Part shown: positions 62,578 through 64,000 of the stretch, in pieces
How the letters are laid out: each line of letters opens with the position of its first letter
Numbering within the stretch: the stretch's first letter is position 1
Assembly (NCBI GenBank): GCA_009667805.1
Contig: CM019063.1
Location: forward strand, 59,628,881-59,692,880
Length of the DNA stretch: 64,000 nt
Reading direction: 5' to 3'
Source: Leptobrachium leishanense
Lineage: Eukaryota > Chordata > Amphibia > Anura > Megophryidae
Notes under the pieces: generated by a model
Seen by the model: only the letters and a program-made list of their open reading frames with translations
Database searches by the model: none
Told to the model about the DNA's origin: nothing
Position numbers and translations under genes: made by a program

Positions 62578-63150
62578 CAGGGTGTCCATAAAGTCTCTTT
62601 ACAACTTCAGAAGCTTATTACAAAAGGCAACGGATGAGATCTCTGCATCAGATTTGTTCCATGTACTCCGTGGTTATCGAGGTTTTTATCGCATTGCATT
62701 CGTGTATTTCAGGTACCGCGTCGATGAATGAGGTACTGTTAAATGAACCCCGTTGAACATATCCAGAGCGGTGGATTGGAAGGGTGACTCAATTCCCTGG
62801 CCACCTCGTTCACCAGATATCACTCCCCTCCACTTCTTTCTATGGGGTTATGTTAAAGATATGGTGTATGGAACAAAGGGACATCACTAATCTAAAGCAG
62901 AGGATCACTGATACCATTGCCACCATTGATGAGGGGATGCTACAGCCAACATGGCAAGAAATCCAGTACCGTCTTGATGTGCTTCGTGCAACTAATGGTG
63001 CCCATATAGAGTTGTATTAAATGAGACAAAAATAATAAATTATATAATTATATATATATATATATAAAATTTTCACGTCTCATTTTGTAATAATTTTCAC
63101 TTATCTGTCTTTTCATTTGCCTTTGTAATAAATTTTTGAAATTCTAAAGA
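62578..63150 (+). pseudogene. Mariner-like element, decayed 3' half
   Basis: TA precedes CAGGGTGTCCATAAAGTCTC at 62578. A frame at 62784-63020 ends in [20 protein letters not shown] and [16 protein letters not shown]. Just upstream, another frame reads SPDITPLHFFLWGYVKD, the third catalytic motif region of mariner transposases. Same family as the palindrome at 52892, but not folded back. Confidence 0.82.
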
Positions 63151-63164
63151 CTAAGGACACACAC

Positions 63165-63353
63165 CCCTAGGTCAGGGGTCAGCAAACTTGGCTCCCTGAT
63201 GTTTTGGGAGCTACATTTCCCACGTGGCTCAGACTAATGGGTGATTACTTCTCCCATGATGCTCAATCACACATTAGTCTGACTGAGCCACATGGGAAAT
63301 GTAGTTCCCAAAACATCAGGGAGCCAGGTTCGCTGACCCCTGACCTAGGGGAT
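63165..63353. mobile_element. Near-perfect hAT-like palindrome (189 bp)
   Basis: Arms from CCCCTAGGTCAGGGGTCAGC to its exact inverse at the right end. The inner arms GGGAGCTACATTTCCCACGT and ACATGGGAAATGTAGTTCCC differ at few sites. The CAGGGGTCAGCAAACTTGG end is hAT-like. Confidence 0.85.
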
Positions 63354-63436
63354 GGGGCCCAAGTCTAAGCAGGAAAGTCATTTATAATTTCATAGACGTA
63401 CACACAGCCTGAAAGTCATTTTATATAGTATTTTTA

Positions 63437-63535
63437 ACCCTCTTCTCACATGAGATCGAGATAACTCGATATCGGGCACCCGATGGGGCCTTTGGAAAAG
63501 CAAGTTATCTCGATCTGCAGCAGAAAAGGGTAAAC
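63437..63535. mobile_element. Short TTAA-adjacent foldback
   Basis: TTAACCCTCTTCTCACATGA and GCAGCAGAAAAGGGTAA at the ends, with GATCGAGATAACT and AGTTATCTCGATC inside. About 100 bp. Confidence 0.5.
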
Positions 63536-63822
63536 ACAAATGTAATTCATGCGCTGCTAATGAATTTTGTTTGCTTCAGGGCTCCAGAAGGTGCACTCCA
63601 TGTTTTAGCCCTGTGAGTACAATGCTAAAAGGTGTTATAACTGTTTAAACTCTGCTAGTTAATGTCCTGACAGATCAGACTTTTCCCCAATCGAAACAAA
63701 AGTCACAAGCTGCAACTCTAACCGCAGTAATTGCTTATAGCCAGCAGATGGCAACATCTCCCTGTCAAATAGGTTATTAAAAGGATAGAATACATTGGGA
63801 ATATTCAAATATTTTACAGTTA

Positions 63823-63945
63823 CATTTATAAAGTGCCAACAGATTCCTTAGCGCTGTACAACGGGAGAGCGAGAATAACAAAAATACATACACGTTACAC
63901 ACCCAGAACAGGAGGAGGGAAGGAGCCATGCTCGAGAGCTTAATC
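63823..63945 (-). mobile_element. LINE-C 3' tail fragment
   Basis: TTTATAAAGTGCCAACAGAT, TTAGCGCTGTACAACGGG and GAGCCATGCTCGAGAGCTTA. Links the 13678 and 26570 tail fragments to the LINE-C 3' part at 15612-15690. Confidence 0.65.
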
Positions 63946-64000
63946 TATTTTCTTACTGTATATAAGTAAAAATGATTTTCAAAACAAAGATTAACCCCTT

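Noticed and set aside
59710..64000. Next upstream TARS1 exon
   Set aside because: I looked for the coding stretch expected before the YNKFK exon on the minus strand and found none. It is probably beyond the window.

Overview
This window looks like vertebrate nuclear DNA, most likely from a frog (anuran). It holds one host gene, the 3' two thirds of TARS1 (cytoplasmic threonyl-tRNA synthetase), on the minus strand. Thirteen consecutive coding exons lie between 59709 and 25281 and encode the last 492 residues up to the stop codon. Every junction has AG/GT splice sites and reading phase is kept throughout. The 5' exons (N-terminal extension, TGS domain and the start of the editing domain) were not found and should lie beyond 64000. 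The frog assignment is an inference from the transposon mix: a LINE tail ending in 'AATGTATCCTTCCTGGTAAA', Tc1, piggyBac-type and PIF/Harbinger-like elements, and a Gmr1-type LTR element. No species is claimed.

Nearly everything else is mobile or repetitive DNA. Region 1-24.7 kb, downstream of TARS1, is a pile-up of elements. It contains a hAT transposase end with a 138-bp tandem array and a LINE 3' end whose 3' UTR grew into a 39-bp minisatellite. That minisatellite was later split by a second LINE and by a young, nearly complete Ty3/Gypsy element (4669-10125). Further on are a piggyBac-type non-autonomous element, a full-length Tc1 with a broken transposase, fragments of a third LINE, a 30-bp minisatellite and a long but decayed LINE-A copy.

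Region 24.7-59.7 kb is TARS1 with introns full of elements. It holds hAT-type elements with exact 8-bp target duplications, 3-bp TAA/TTA-flanked elements, a head-to-head mariner palindrome, a 1.08-kb palindrome, a tRNA-derived SINE carrying the LINE-A tail, and a 1.28-kb GAA/GAG tract that appears to have grown inside an interspersed terminal-inverted-repeat element. Region 59.7-64 kb is upstream intron sequence with more of the same families.

The observations most worth following up are the GAA tract inside a transposable element in a housekeeping-gene intron; the LTR element with integrase before reverse transcriptase; the repeated reuse of LINE-A 3'-end sequence as minisatellites and as a SINE tail; a 26-bp inversion in the 3' tail of LINE-B copies; and the unusual number of long palindromes built from several unrelated element families. 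All family assignments come from reading motifs by eye. No database search was run.
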